A stretch of 15,630 nucleotides of DNA from an uncultured cyanobacterium (GTDB taxonomy: Bacteria > Cyanobacteriota > Cyanobacteriia > Cyanobacteriales > Geitlerinemataceae): the NCBI GenBank assembly GCA_937121005.1, contig CAKZKB010000574.1, positions 1 to 15,630 of the forward strand, read 5' to 3'. The translations under genes were made by a program, and so were the position numbers. A model generated the notes under the pieces. The model worked only from the letters and a program-made list of their open reading frames with translations, was not told where the DNA came from and did not search any database. Within the stretch, counting starts at the first letter, position 1. Every line of letters starts with the position of its first letter. Of the stretch, positions 1-5,606 are shown piece by piece.

Positions 1-1
1 C

Positions 2-1141
2 GATGGCGCACCGATTCTCGGATCCCGCCGCCGTCCCTATCTTATCTTATCGGGATTGATGGGAACTGGCGCTTGGGTGTTTCTCGCCGCCGCCGTCAGC
101 AATGCTTGGCAAGCAACGATCGCGATCGCGTTAACCTCTCTTTCGGTCGCTATTAGCGATGTTATCGCAGATTCCCTCGTTGTGGAACGAGCCAGAAACG
201 CCTCCCAAAGTCAACTGGGAGCCTTACAATCGCTATGTTGGGGCACTTCAGCGCTCGGGGGATTGATTACTGCCTATTTTAGCGGAGCTCTACTCGAACA
301 GTTTAGCATCTATACGGTCTTTGGGATTACGGCGACGTTTCCGTTAATTGTCGCCGCAGTAGCGGGACTCATTGACGAAACTCCGGTCGATCGCGGTCTC
401 AATTTCGGTGCGGTTAAATGGCAATTGGGACAGTTGAAAGATGCCATTTTAATGCCATCGATTCTGTTACCCACGATCTTTATTTTTTTGTGGCAAGCAA
501 CTCCTACGGCTGAGTCGGCGTTCTTTTTCTTTGTCACCAACGACTTAGGCTTTCAGCCGGAATTTTTAGGACGAGTGCAACTGGTGACGAGTATCGCCGC
601 ACTGTTAGGCGTGTGGTTGTTTCAGCGCTTCTTTAAATCCGTTCCCTTCCGGCGAATTTTCCTATGGACGACGATTCTATCGTCTGCATTGGGAATGTCG
701 ATGTTATTGTTAGTGACACACGCCAATCGCGCTATCGGAATTGACGATCGCTGGTTTAGTTTGGGAGACAGTCTGGTATTAACAGTAATGGGACAAATTG
801 CCTTTATGCCTGTCTTGGTATTGGCAGCGCGATTGTGTCCTCCAGGCATCGAAGCGACTCTGTTTGCGCTATTGATGTCTGTCGCCAACACAGCCGGAAT
901 TGTATCGCGAGAACTCGGTGCGATACTCATGCACTGGATGAACATTACGCCAACGAACTTCGAGAGTCTTTGGCTGCTAGTTGTGGTGACAAATTTGAGT
1001 ACCCTGCTGCCATTACCTTTGTTGCGATGGCTTCCCGAAAGTCATGCGGAGGAACAACACGAGTCCGCCGAACTCGTGCCCTCTCAAATGTCAACGGTTC
1101 CCGAACCCGAACCCACTGTCGGTGCAGGTTTAGGGAATTAA
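2..1141 (+). CDS. Folate-biopterin transporter (FBT/BT1 family, MFS fold), 5' truncated by the window edge
   Basis: Inner-membrane transporter of the FBT family, whose cyanobacterial and plant plastid members carry folates or pterins. The frame is open to the left edge: base 2 starts a full codon, and the first visible residues read DGAPILGSRRRPYLILSG, matching the cytoplasmic loop motif of the family ('D..PI.GYRRR.Y..LSG'). The TTG/ATG near base 56 lies inside that conserved loop and is not the true start. The visible 379 residues contain about nine or ten hydrophobic segments; family members are usually 450-500 residues, so roughly 80-100 N-terminal residues are missing. 'SDVIADSLVVERAR' after the next two helices is also typical of the family. 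The C-terminus is a short polar tail rich in Glu and Pro. Substrate specificity (folate, biopterin or other) is inferred from family only. Confident about the family, less so about the substrate. Confidence 0.88.
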   Translation, partial: DGAPILGSRRRPYLILSGLMGTGAWVFLAAAVSNAWQATIAIALTSLSVAISDVIADSLVVERARNASQSQLGALQSLCWGTSALGGLITAYFSGALLEQFSIYTVFGITATFPLIVAAVAGLIDETPVDRGLNFGAVKWQLGQLKDAILMPSILLPTIFIFLWQATPTAESAFFFFVTNDLGFQPEFLGRVQLVTSIAALLGVWLFQRFFKSVPFRRIFLWTTILSSALGMSMLLLVTHANRAIGIDDRWFSLGDSLVLTVMGQIAFMPVLVLAARLCPPGIEATLFALLMSVANTAGIVSRELGAILMHWMNITPTNFESLWLLVVVTNLSTLLPLPLLRWLPESHAEEQHESAELVPSQMSTVPEPEPTVGAGLGN

Positions 1142-1176
1142 TATCATTTTTTGGAAGAGGTGCTACATTTGGGAAT

Positions 1177-1314
1177 GGGTAAACGCCGTTTACCCCTACA
1201 TTCCTCGTTCCTCTGGCTCTGCCAGGGAACGGAATTGTTGAGGCTCTGCCTCATTCATGTAAAATGGAGGCGGAGCCTCCAAAGTTCGTTGCGCCCCAGA
1301 GGAACGCAACGAGG
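1177..1314. repeat. Intergenic cluster of nested inverted repeats
   Basis: The 226-bp gap between the transporter and the oxygenase is filled with dyads. (a) 1177-1195 is a perfect 9-bp inverted repeat, GGGTAAACG-C-CGTTTACCC. (b) 1206-1231 forms a hairpin with arms CGTTCC/GGAACG and CTGGC/GCCAG and one bulge. (c) 1240-1252 is GAGGC-TCT-GCCTC. (d) 1266-1280 is GGAGGC-GGA-GCCTCC. (e) An outer pair, CGTTCCTCTGG (1206-1216) and CCAGAGGAACG (1296-1306), is an exact 11-bp inverted repeat enclosing b-d. No T-run follows any stem, so a canonical intrinsic terminator is not supported. This looks like a dispersed cyanobacterial palindromic repeat or a non-autonomous (MITE-like) element. Confidence 0.7.
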
Positions 1315-1349
1315 GAAATACTAGACCGAAAATCGGCATAAAATTTATC

Positions 1350-1355
1350 TATAAT
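1350..1355 (+). promoter_or_regulatory. Possible -10 box of the apocarotenoid oxygenase gene
   Basis: TATAAT matches the sigma70 -10 consensus exactly, 12 bases upstream of the ATG at 1368. No convincing -35 hexamer lies 16-18 bases further up. If it is used, the mRNA would have a leader of only about 5 nt. There is no Shine-Dalgarno between it and the ATG, which fits a nearly leaderless transcript. Weak evidence. Confidence 0.3.
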
Positions 1356-1367
1356 CGAGCAAAAATC

Positions 1368-2852
1368 ATGCAGACTCAAGACCGCGATCGCGTCACCCCA
1401 AACCAACTCTCTTACACTCGCGAAGACTGGCAGCGCGGCTATCGGTCTCAACCGCAAGAGTCGAGCTATTGGATTGAAGATATTGAAGGAAACATTCCTG
1501 TAGAATTGGAAGGGACGCTGTTCCGCAACGGCCCCGGACTGCTCGATATTAACGGATATGCGCTTCATCATCCCTTTGACGGCGATGGTATGGTTTGTGC
1601 CATTGGGTTTAAAAATGGCCGAGCCTACTTTCAAAATCGCTTCGTGCGGACTGAAGGGTTTGTTGCCGAACGCCAAGCGAAAAAACCTCTCTATCGCGGC
1701 GTGTTTGGGACGCAAAAACCCGGCGGCTGGCTGGCGAATGCCTTCGATCTCAACTTCAAAAATATTGCCAATACCAACATCATCTACTGGGGAGACAAAC
1801 TCCTGGCGCTGTGGGAAGCCGCCGAACCCCACCGTCTCGATCCCGTCAGTTTAAATACCCTCGGACTCGAAGATCTCAATGGCGCGATCGCCTCTGGATC
1901 TCCCTTTTCAGCACATCCGCGCGTCGATCCAAATTGCAACGGCGAACCGCGTCTGGTGAACTTCGGACTCAAAGCAGGAATGTCGTCTACAATTACGATC
2001 TACGAGTTCGATTTGCAAGGAAAGTTAGTCGAGAAACACAGTCGCGCGATCGCGGGTTTTGCCTTCATTCACGACATGGCAATTACGCCTAACTATTGCA
2101 TCTTCTCTCAAAATGCTGTCAAGTTCAATCCCTTCCCTTTCTTGTTGGGGTGGCGCGGTGCAGCCGAATGTATTCAGTTCGATCCCAAGCAGCCAACGAA
2201 ACTGATTTTGATTCCGCGCCATGGTAAGGGTGAGGTCAAAATTCTCGAAACCGATCCCTGTTTTATCTTCCATCATGCCAACGCTTGGGAAGCGGGAGAT
2301 GAAATCATTCTCGACTCGATCGCTTACGAATATTTTCCCACCGTCGAACCCAATTCTGACTTCCGCGAGGTTGACTTTGGATCGCTTCCGCCGAGTCAGT
2401 TGTGGCGATCGCGTCTCAATTTAAGTAACGGTACGGTCGATCGGCAGATCCTCGAGTCTCGCGGTTGCGAATTCCCGGTTCTAAACGGCGATCGCGTCGG
2501 ACGCAACTACCGCTACGTTTATCTGGGTGCGGCGCACCAACCCACAGGAAACGCGCCGTTACAAGCGCTGCTAAAATTAGATTTAGAGACGGGAGAAGAA
2601 GATTTTTACAGCTTCGCACCGCGCGGTTTTAGTGGCGAACCGATTTTCGTTCCCCGACCGGGTGGAGTTGACGAAGATGACGGTTGGGTGCTAGTCTTGG
2701 CGTACAATGCGGCCCAGCATCGCTCCGATTTAGCCATTTTTGATGCCAAAAAGGTCAGCCAAGGCCCGATGACGACGCTCCACTTGTCGTATCACATCCC
2801 CTACGGTCTGCATGGCAGTTTTACGCCGCACTATTTCGATCCTAAAATGTAG
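1368..2852 (+). CDS. Apocarotenoid oxygenase (RPE65/carotenoid cleavage dioxygenase family)
   Basis: Non-haem Fe(II) dioxygenase of the carotenoid cleavage family, closest in layout to the cyanobacterial apocarotenoid-15,15'-oxygenase (ACO/Diox1), which cleaves beta-apocarotenals or apocarotenols to retinal. The protein has 494 residues, the usual size. The four iron-ligand histidines are visible in their family contexts: H183 (SAHPRVDP), H235 (FIHDMAIT), H303 (FHHANAWE) and H482 (YGLHGSF). The second-sphere glutamates that hydrogen-bond three of these histidines can be placed at E150 (LWEAAEPH), E368 (CEFP) and E424 (SGEPIF). The N-terminal 'LEGTLFRNGPGLL' and 'HHPFDGDGMV' blocks are also family hallmarks. 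The ATG at 1368 places these blocks at normal distance from the N-terminus. The gene appears monocistronic, with repeat-rich spacers on both sides. The alternative is another apocarotenoid or lignostilbene-type CCD with different cleavage specificity, which sequence alone cannot settle. Confidence 0.92.
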   Translation: MQTQDRDRVTPNQLSYTREDWQRGYRSQPQESSYWIEDIEGNIPVELEGTLFRNGPGLLDINGYALHHPFDGDGMVCAIGFKNGRAYFQNRFVRTEGFVAERQAKKPLYRGVFGTQKPGGWLANAFDLNFKNIANTNIIYWGDKLLALWEAAEPHRLDPVSLNTLGLEDLNGAIASGSPFSAHPRVDPNCNGEPRLVNFGLKAGMSSTITIYEFDLQGKLVEKHSRAIAGFAFIHDMAITPNYCIFSQNAVKFNPFPFLLGWRGAAECIQFDPKQPTKLILIPRHGKGEVKILETDPCFIFHHANAWEAGDEIILDSIAYEYFPTVEPNSDFREVDFGSLPPSQLWRSRLNLSNGTVDRQILESRGCEFPVLNGDRVGRNYRYVYLGAAHQPTGNAPLQALLKLDLETGEEDFYSFAPRGFSGEPIFVPRPGGVDEDDGWVLVLAYNAAQHRSDLAIFDAKKVSQGPMTTLHLSYHIPYGLHGSFTPHYFDPKM

Positions 2853-3159
2853 AGACAGTCCATCTGTAGGTTTTAGGTTTTAGGGTAAGCATTCAGATTG
2901 TACAGAGAAACCCGGTTTCTAAAGGGAAAAACTCGGATTTTGTCCGGCTATAAGCGAGAAACCGGGTTTCTACACCCGTTTAGCCTAGCATACCTGAATC
3001 CTTACGTTTTAGGTACTAGGATGGCTGGAAGTAGAAAACGTACTCATCTATTCCAGTCTGTCACTGGGATATGCCAATTGTAAAAGTGGATGCCTTTCTG
3101 GATGGGGGATCGACAAGATCGCTACCATGCCTGGGACGATCGCTGTGGGGATCGACGAG
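2853..3159. repeat. Spacer with a long-range inverted repeat (2906-2920 / 2957-2971) and short direct repeats
   Basis: No gene is supported here. AGAAACCCGGTTTCT at 2906-2920 has its exact reverse complement, AGAAACCGGGTTTCT, at 2957-2971; each arm is itself nearly palindromic, so either local hairpins or one hairpin with a 36-nt loop could form. Upstream, around 2867-2886, 'GGTTTTAG' occurs twice in tandem. Such 'gaaacc(c/g)ggtttc' blocks look like dispersed cyanobacterial intergenic repeats. An open frame at 2898-3083 through this region has no coding character and consists largely of the repeat. Confidence 0.6.
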
Positions 3160-3188
3160 TTGCAGATCCTTCGCTAGTAAGATAAAAT
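3160..3188 (+). promoter_or_regulatory. Predicted sigma70-type promoter of the M23 peptidase-bactofilin operon
   Basis: TTGCAG (3160-3165, 4/6 to TTGACA) and TAAAAT (3183-3188, 5/6 to TATAAT) are separated by exactly 17 bases. The implied transcription start lies about 60 bases before the ATG at 3257. This position is downstream of the longer in-frame start at 3071, which supports using 3257 as the start codon. Confidence 0.45.
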
Positions 3189-3256
3189 CTTGCCGACTGT
3201 GGGTTTCGCACCTCGATCGGTGGCGCGACCCCTCGCCCTCACACGCTCTCACCTCT

Positions 3257-4135
3257 ATGAAACGACGCATCCCTGAATACTACACGGTTTGGATAACCCG
3301 CACCGGGCAAGCCCCGAAGGTGGTATCGATTCCGGCTAAACTGCTATTTGCTGGCACGGCGATCGCCGTTGCTGGTATTATTGCCATCAGTTCGGGGACG
3401 ATCGCCTGGTGGCAAGCTCGCCAACAGCAGCAACAGCAACTCCACCAAGAGGCTCAAATTCTCCTGGAGGCACTCGAAGGGATGGAGTCGGAACTCGATC
3501 GCCTGCGGGAGCGATCGGGGCTCGAAAGCAATGCGACTCCGCAACGCCACCAGGGAGGAAAAGGCGGACGCAAACAGCGATCGAGCGATACTCGCCGTCT
3601 CCTGGCTGCGGCTCGCGACAAATATGCCACGCTGTCGGTAGAATTAGAAGAGAACGTAGAACCGGCCCTCGAACGTACCCTGGCTGTGGAATCAGCCCTG
3701 CCCCAAGGCGTGCCTTTAACAACCACCACCCACGTCACCTCGGAATTTGGCGTGCGCCGCAACCCCTTCGGGTTCGCCTACGAATTCCATGATGGCATCG
3801 ACTTCGCTGGCGACTACGGTACGCCTGTTTACGCAACGGCTCCGGGAACTGTGACCCGCGCTGGCTGGTCGAACGAAGGGTACGGTAAGCTAGTGGAGAT
3901 CGAACATCCCATAGGCGACGGGCGCACGTACTATACGCGCTACGCCCATTTAGCCGATTTTACCGTCAAGGTTGGCGATCGCGTCGATCGCTCCACCCTC
4001 GTGGGTCAGGTGGGCAGCACCGGCCGCTCGACGGCTCCGCACTTGCACTATGCTGTGTACGTGGGCGATCGCGCTGTCAACCCTCGCAACTACCTCGATC
4101 TCGATTCCGTTAGTCCCATCGCATCCTTAGAATAA
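3257..4135 (+). CDS. Membrane-anchored M23 family metallopeptidase (LytM-type peptidoglycan endopeptidase)
   Basis: Zinc endopeptidase predicted to cut peptidoglycan cross-links in the periplasm. It is 292 residues long from the ATG at 3257. The open frame extends upstream to 3071, but those 62 residues look non-coding, precede the likely promoter and would bury the N-terminal anchor. Layout: short basic cytoplasmic N-terminus (MKRRIPEYYTV), one transmembrane segment at about 29-52, a Gln-rich then charged coiled-coil-like stretch at 53-90, a polar linker, and a LytM/M23 domain at about 155-285. The zinc ligands are all present: H178 and D182 in HxxxD (HDGID) and H264 in HxH (HLH, 262-264), with the catalytic H231 in YAHL. 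It is therefore predicted active, unlike degenerate LytM factors such as EnvC. The gene ends 4 bases before the bactofilin gene. Bactofilins are known to pair with M23 enzymes in cell-shape control (for example CcmA-Csd1 in Helicobacter), so this enzyme probably acts at sites marked by its neighbour. Confidence 0.9.
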   Translation: MKRRIPEYYTVWITRTGQAPKVVSIPAKLLFAGTAIAVAGIIAISSGTIAWWQARQQQQQQLHQEAQILLEALEGMESELDRLRERSGLESNATPQRHQGGKGGRKQRSSDTRRLLAAARDKYATLSVELEENVEPALERTLAVESALPQGVPLTTTTHVTSEFGVRRNPFGFAYEFHDGIDFAGDYGTPVYATAPGTVTRAGWSNEGYGKLVEIEHPIGDGRTYYTRYAHLADFTVKVGDRVDRSTLVGQVGSTGRSTAPHLHYAVYVGDRAVNPRNYLDLDSVSPIASLE

Positions 4136-4139
4136 ACGT

Positions 4140-4553
4140 ATGTTTGGACGCAGGAAAACCACCACGCTCACCTATCTCGGTAGTGGGAGCGAGTTCGAGG
4201 GAAACCTCAAAACTGAAGGCAGTTTGCGTGTCGATGGCTTCATTTCTGGCACGGTTGAAGTCAACGGCGACATCGAAATTTCCACCTCTGGAGGGATTGA
4301 AGGCCCGGAATTAAAGGGCAACAATATTCTCGTTTACGGGCGCGTAAAAGCGCGAGTGGTTGCTGATGGCAAGCTCACCCTCAGCAACACGGCACATTTA
4401 GAAGGAGATGTGGTTGCCAACTCCCTAGAAATTGCTCCCGGAGCGGTTTATATTGGCTATATTGCCACTCGCGAGGATCGGGCGATCGCAGGCAGTCCCG
4501 ATCCCAAACAACTCCCGGTGGGCAACAGAGATGACGATCTTCGCAAACTTTAA
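4140..4553 (+). CDS. Bactofilin (polymer-forming cytoskeletal protein)
   Basis: Small bacterial cytoskeletal protein that self-assembles, without nucleotide, into filaments of right-handed beta-helical subunits at the inner membrane. It has 137 residues, typical for the family. The bactofilin core (DUF583) spans about residues 12-108 and shows the regular glycine/hydrophobic ladder: 'GSEFEGNLKTEGSLRVDG', 'SGTVEVNGDIEIS', 'VYGRVKARVVADGKLTLS', 'AHLEGDVVANSLEI'. Short disordered tails flank it: a basic MFGRRK start, which may contact membrane, and an acidic/basic C-terminus. The ATG lies 4 bases after the peptidase stop codon, so the two genes form an operon. No strong Shine-Dalgarno is seen, which fits translational coupling. 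The likely role is to scaffold or position the M23 hydrolase for local wall remodelling; the partner role is inferred from context. Confidence 0.92.
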   Translation: MFGRRKTTTLTYLGSGSEFEGNLKTEGSLRVDGFISGTVEVNGDIEISTSGGIEGPELKGNNILVYGRVKARVVADGKLTLSNTAHLEGDVVANSLEIAPGAVYIGYIATREDRAIAGSPDPKQLPVGNRDDDLRKL

Positions 4554-4665
4554 TGAGGTATGAGGTATGAGGGGTGAGGTATGAGGTTCTTTCAAGGATG
4601 AATTCAGAAGGATGAAGGATGAAAATTGATTTCCCCCTAATCCCCCAAACCCCTAATCCCCCAAC
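4554..4665. repeat. Short tandem repeats: heptamers and a 16-bp duplication
   Basis: Immediately after the bactofilin stop, five heptamers run head to tail at 4554-4588: TGAGGTA, TGAGGTA, TGAGGGG, TGAGGTA, TGAGGTT. A second heptamer, AAGGATG, occupies 4594-4600, 4608-4614 and 4615-4621, all in the same 7-bp register. Then CCCCTAATCCCCCAA(A/C) is repeated twice in tandem at 4634-4649 and 4650-4665. This resembles the STRR (short tandemly repeated repetitive) sequences of filamentous cyanobacteria. No gene or terminator is seen here. Confidence 0.75.
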
Positions 4666-4691
4666 TTTCCTAAAACCTAGAATCTAATACA

Positions 4692-4988
4692 GTGGGTAAG
4701 TTTTTCCAGCGTTGTCAGGAAGATTTTCAGTGCGATCGCTGCGGGGCGATGGCACGCGGTAGCGGTTATACGAATCACTGTCCTCAGTGTTTGTGGAGTC
4801 GCCATGTCGATATCAATCCCGGCGATCGCGCTGCGTCTTGCGGTGGGTTGATGGAACCGATCGCGATCGAGATGAAAAAGGGCAACTACGTTATTTTACA
4901 TCAATGTACCCGGTGTGGATGGCAACGGCGCAATAAAACCGCGATCGATGACAACTTTGAAGCCATTTTAGCAGTCGCTCGATCGTAG
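4692..4988 (+). CDS. RNHCP-domain small multi-cysteine protein, function unknown
   Basis: The protein has 98 residues and starts at GTG 4692; no ATG is available before the first conserved cysteines. It matches the RNHCP domain pattern in 'YTNHCPQCLWSRHVD' (residues 26-40). Paired cysteines lie at C14/C17 (CDRC), C30/C33 (CPQC), C50 and C72/C75 (CTRC), consistent with zinc ribbons that fold as one unit. The protein is hydrophilic, with no signal peptide or membrane segment, so cytoplasmic. The biochemical role of the family is not known to me; nucleic-acid binding is a guess from the zinc-ribbon look. It is preceded by a repeat-rich spacer and followed by a decayed gene on the other strand, so no operon partner helps. 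Confidence 0.8.
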   Translation: MGKFFQRCQEDFQCDRCGAMARGSGYTNHCPQCLWSRHVDINPGDRAASCGGLMEPIAIEMKKGNYVILHQCTRCGWQRRNKTAIDDNFEAILAVARS

Positions 4989-5032
4989 CGGCAAGGGGGA
5001 GACAGGACTCTTCCTTGTCACGAAGAGCCGAT

Positions 5033-5374
5033 TTAATCAGATGTATTGAACCGGGACAGGAGTTCTTCACGAGATGATTCGATAATAAATCGAGTGAGAT
5101 CGAGAGGTGGAAGTTGAAGTAGTCGATCGACGATCCCAGACAGTTCTTCATCAACTGCTCCGAATTTGACTTGCAGCATACTTTCCACCATCAGTTGTCG
5201 GTCTTGTAGAATACCTTGTTGGGTAGCTGCTTGAATTCGTTCGAGGTAGATGGGTGATAGTTCCATAATGAATTCTCGATCGTCTGCGGTTAAGTTTTGA
5301 CGGGTTTCTAAAATGGCGAGGAAGTTGGATAAGACTTCGAGAACGCCATCTTTGATGAGAGAGGCGATCGCCCC
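5033..5374 (-). pseudogene. C-terminal remnant of a DUF4351 / Rpn-type (PD-(D/E)XK nuclease-transposase related) gene
   Basis: On the minus strand an open stretch of 113 codons runs from just after an in-frame TGA (5375-5377), preceded closely by an in-frame TAA, to a stop at 5033-5035. It encodes 'LSNFLAILETRQNL..DDREFIMELSPIYLERI' followed by 'RQLMVESMLQVKFGAVDEEL' and 'LLQLPPLDLTRFI..SSREELLSRF'. This is the usual C-terminal portion (DUF4351-like) of a cyanobacterial family whose full-length members are about 250-300 residues with an N-terminal PD-(D/E)XK-like nuclease domain. That N-terminal part is absent: upstream sequence (5378-5520) is open in another frame but shows no recognisable nuclease motifs. 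Translation of a 77-residue fragment from the ATG at 5266 is possible but unlikely to be functional. The break sits beside two HIP1 octamers 27 bp apart (5365 and 5392). Confidence 0.65.
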
Positions 5375-5510
5375 TCAATTTTACCACAGGAGCGATCGCG
5401 TCAAGAATCCAGTTCCAATTGTTCGATGTTGCTTCTAGTGGAAATCGCTCGATAATGACGATCGCTTTGTTTGTCGAGAAGCTAAAGCGATCGCCTGGGC
5501 CTGCTTTCAA

Positions 5511-5539
5511 TCGACTTATCGTTCCACATCCGTTACAAT
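5511..5539 (+). promoter_or_regulatory. Possible ligA promoter
   Basis: TACAAT at 5534-5539 (5/6 to the -10 consensus) lies 17 bases downstream of TCGACT (5511-5516), a weak -35 match (4/6 to TTGACA). A HIP1 octamer follows directly at 5547. The implied leader to the ligA ATG is about 55-60 nt and would include the Shine-Dalgarno and short upstream ORF. Confidence 0.35.
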
Positions 5540-5560
5540 AGAAAAAGCGATCGCAATTTT

Positions 5561-5606
5561 AGGAGGGGACGATCCAGTGGTTCCCTCTCAACCCGTGAAA
5601 AGATGA
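5561..5606 (+). promoter_or_regulatory. Strong Shine-Dalgarno and 9-codon upstream ORF overlapping the ligA start
   Basis: AGGAGGGG at 5561-5568 is the best Shine-Dalgarno seen in the window, but it lies 34 bases before the ligA ATG, too far to serve it directly. Eight bases after it is GTG 5577, opening a frame MVPSQPVKR that ends at TGA 5604-5606. That stop overlaps the ligA ATG (5603-5605) as ATGA, the classic coupling arrangement. There is no in-frame ligA start between the Shine-Dalgarno and 5603. ligA translation may therefore be coupled to this leader. It could also be chance, or a sign that the reading frame of the extreme N-terminus shifted. Confidence 0.45.

Noticed and set aside
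56..1141. Reading the transporter as a complete 361-residue gene starting at TTG 56
   Set aside because: The frame is open to the left edge and the bases before 56 encode the conserved FBT loop (DGAPILGSRRRPYL), so the start is outside the window.
1177..1195. Intrinsic terminator for the transporter gene
   Set aside because: The stem is perfect but AT-rich in its arms and is not followed by a T-run; it fits a dispersed palindromic repeat better.
2898..3083. 61-residue plus-strand frame as a small protein gene
   Set aside because: It is made largely of the inverted repeat sequence, has no ribosome binding site and no recognisable features.
3071..3256. N-terminal 62-residue extension of the M23 peptidase from ATG 3071
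   Set aside because: It has no signal-like or conserved content, precedes a plausible promoter at 3160-3188, and ATG 3257 gives a normal basic N-terminus before the membrane anchor.
5151..5510. 119-residue minus-strand frame starting at 5510 as a gene
   Set aside because: It overlaps the DUF4351 remnant in the wrong frame, its second half is Arg/Ser-rich shadow sequence, and I recognise no domain.
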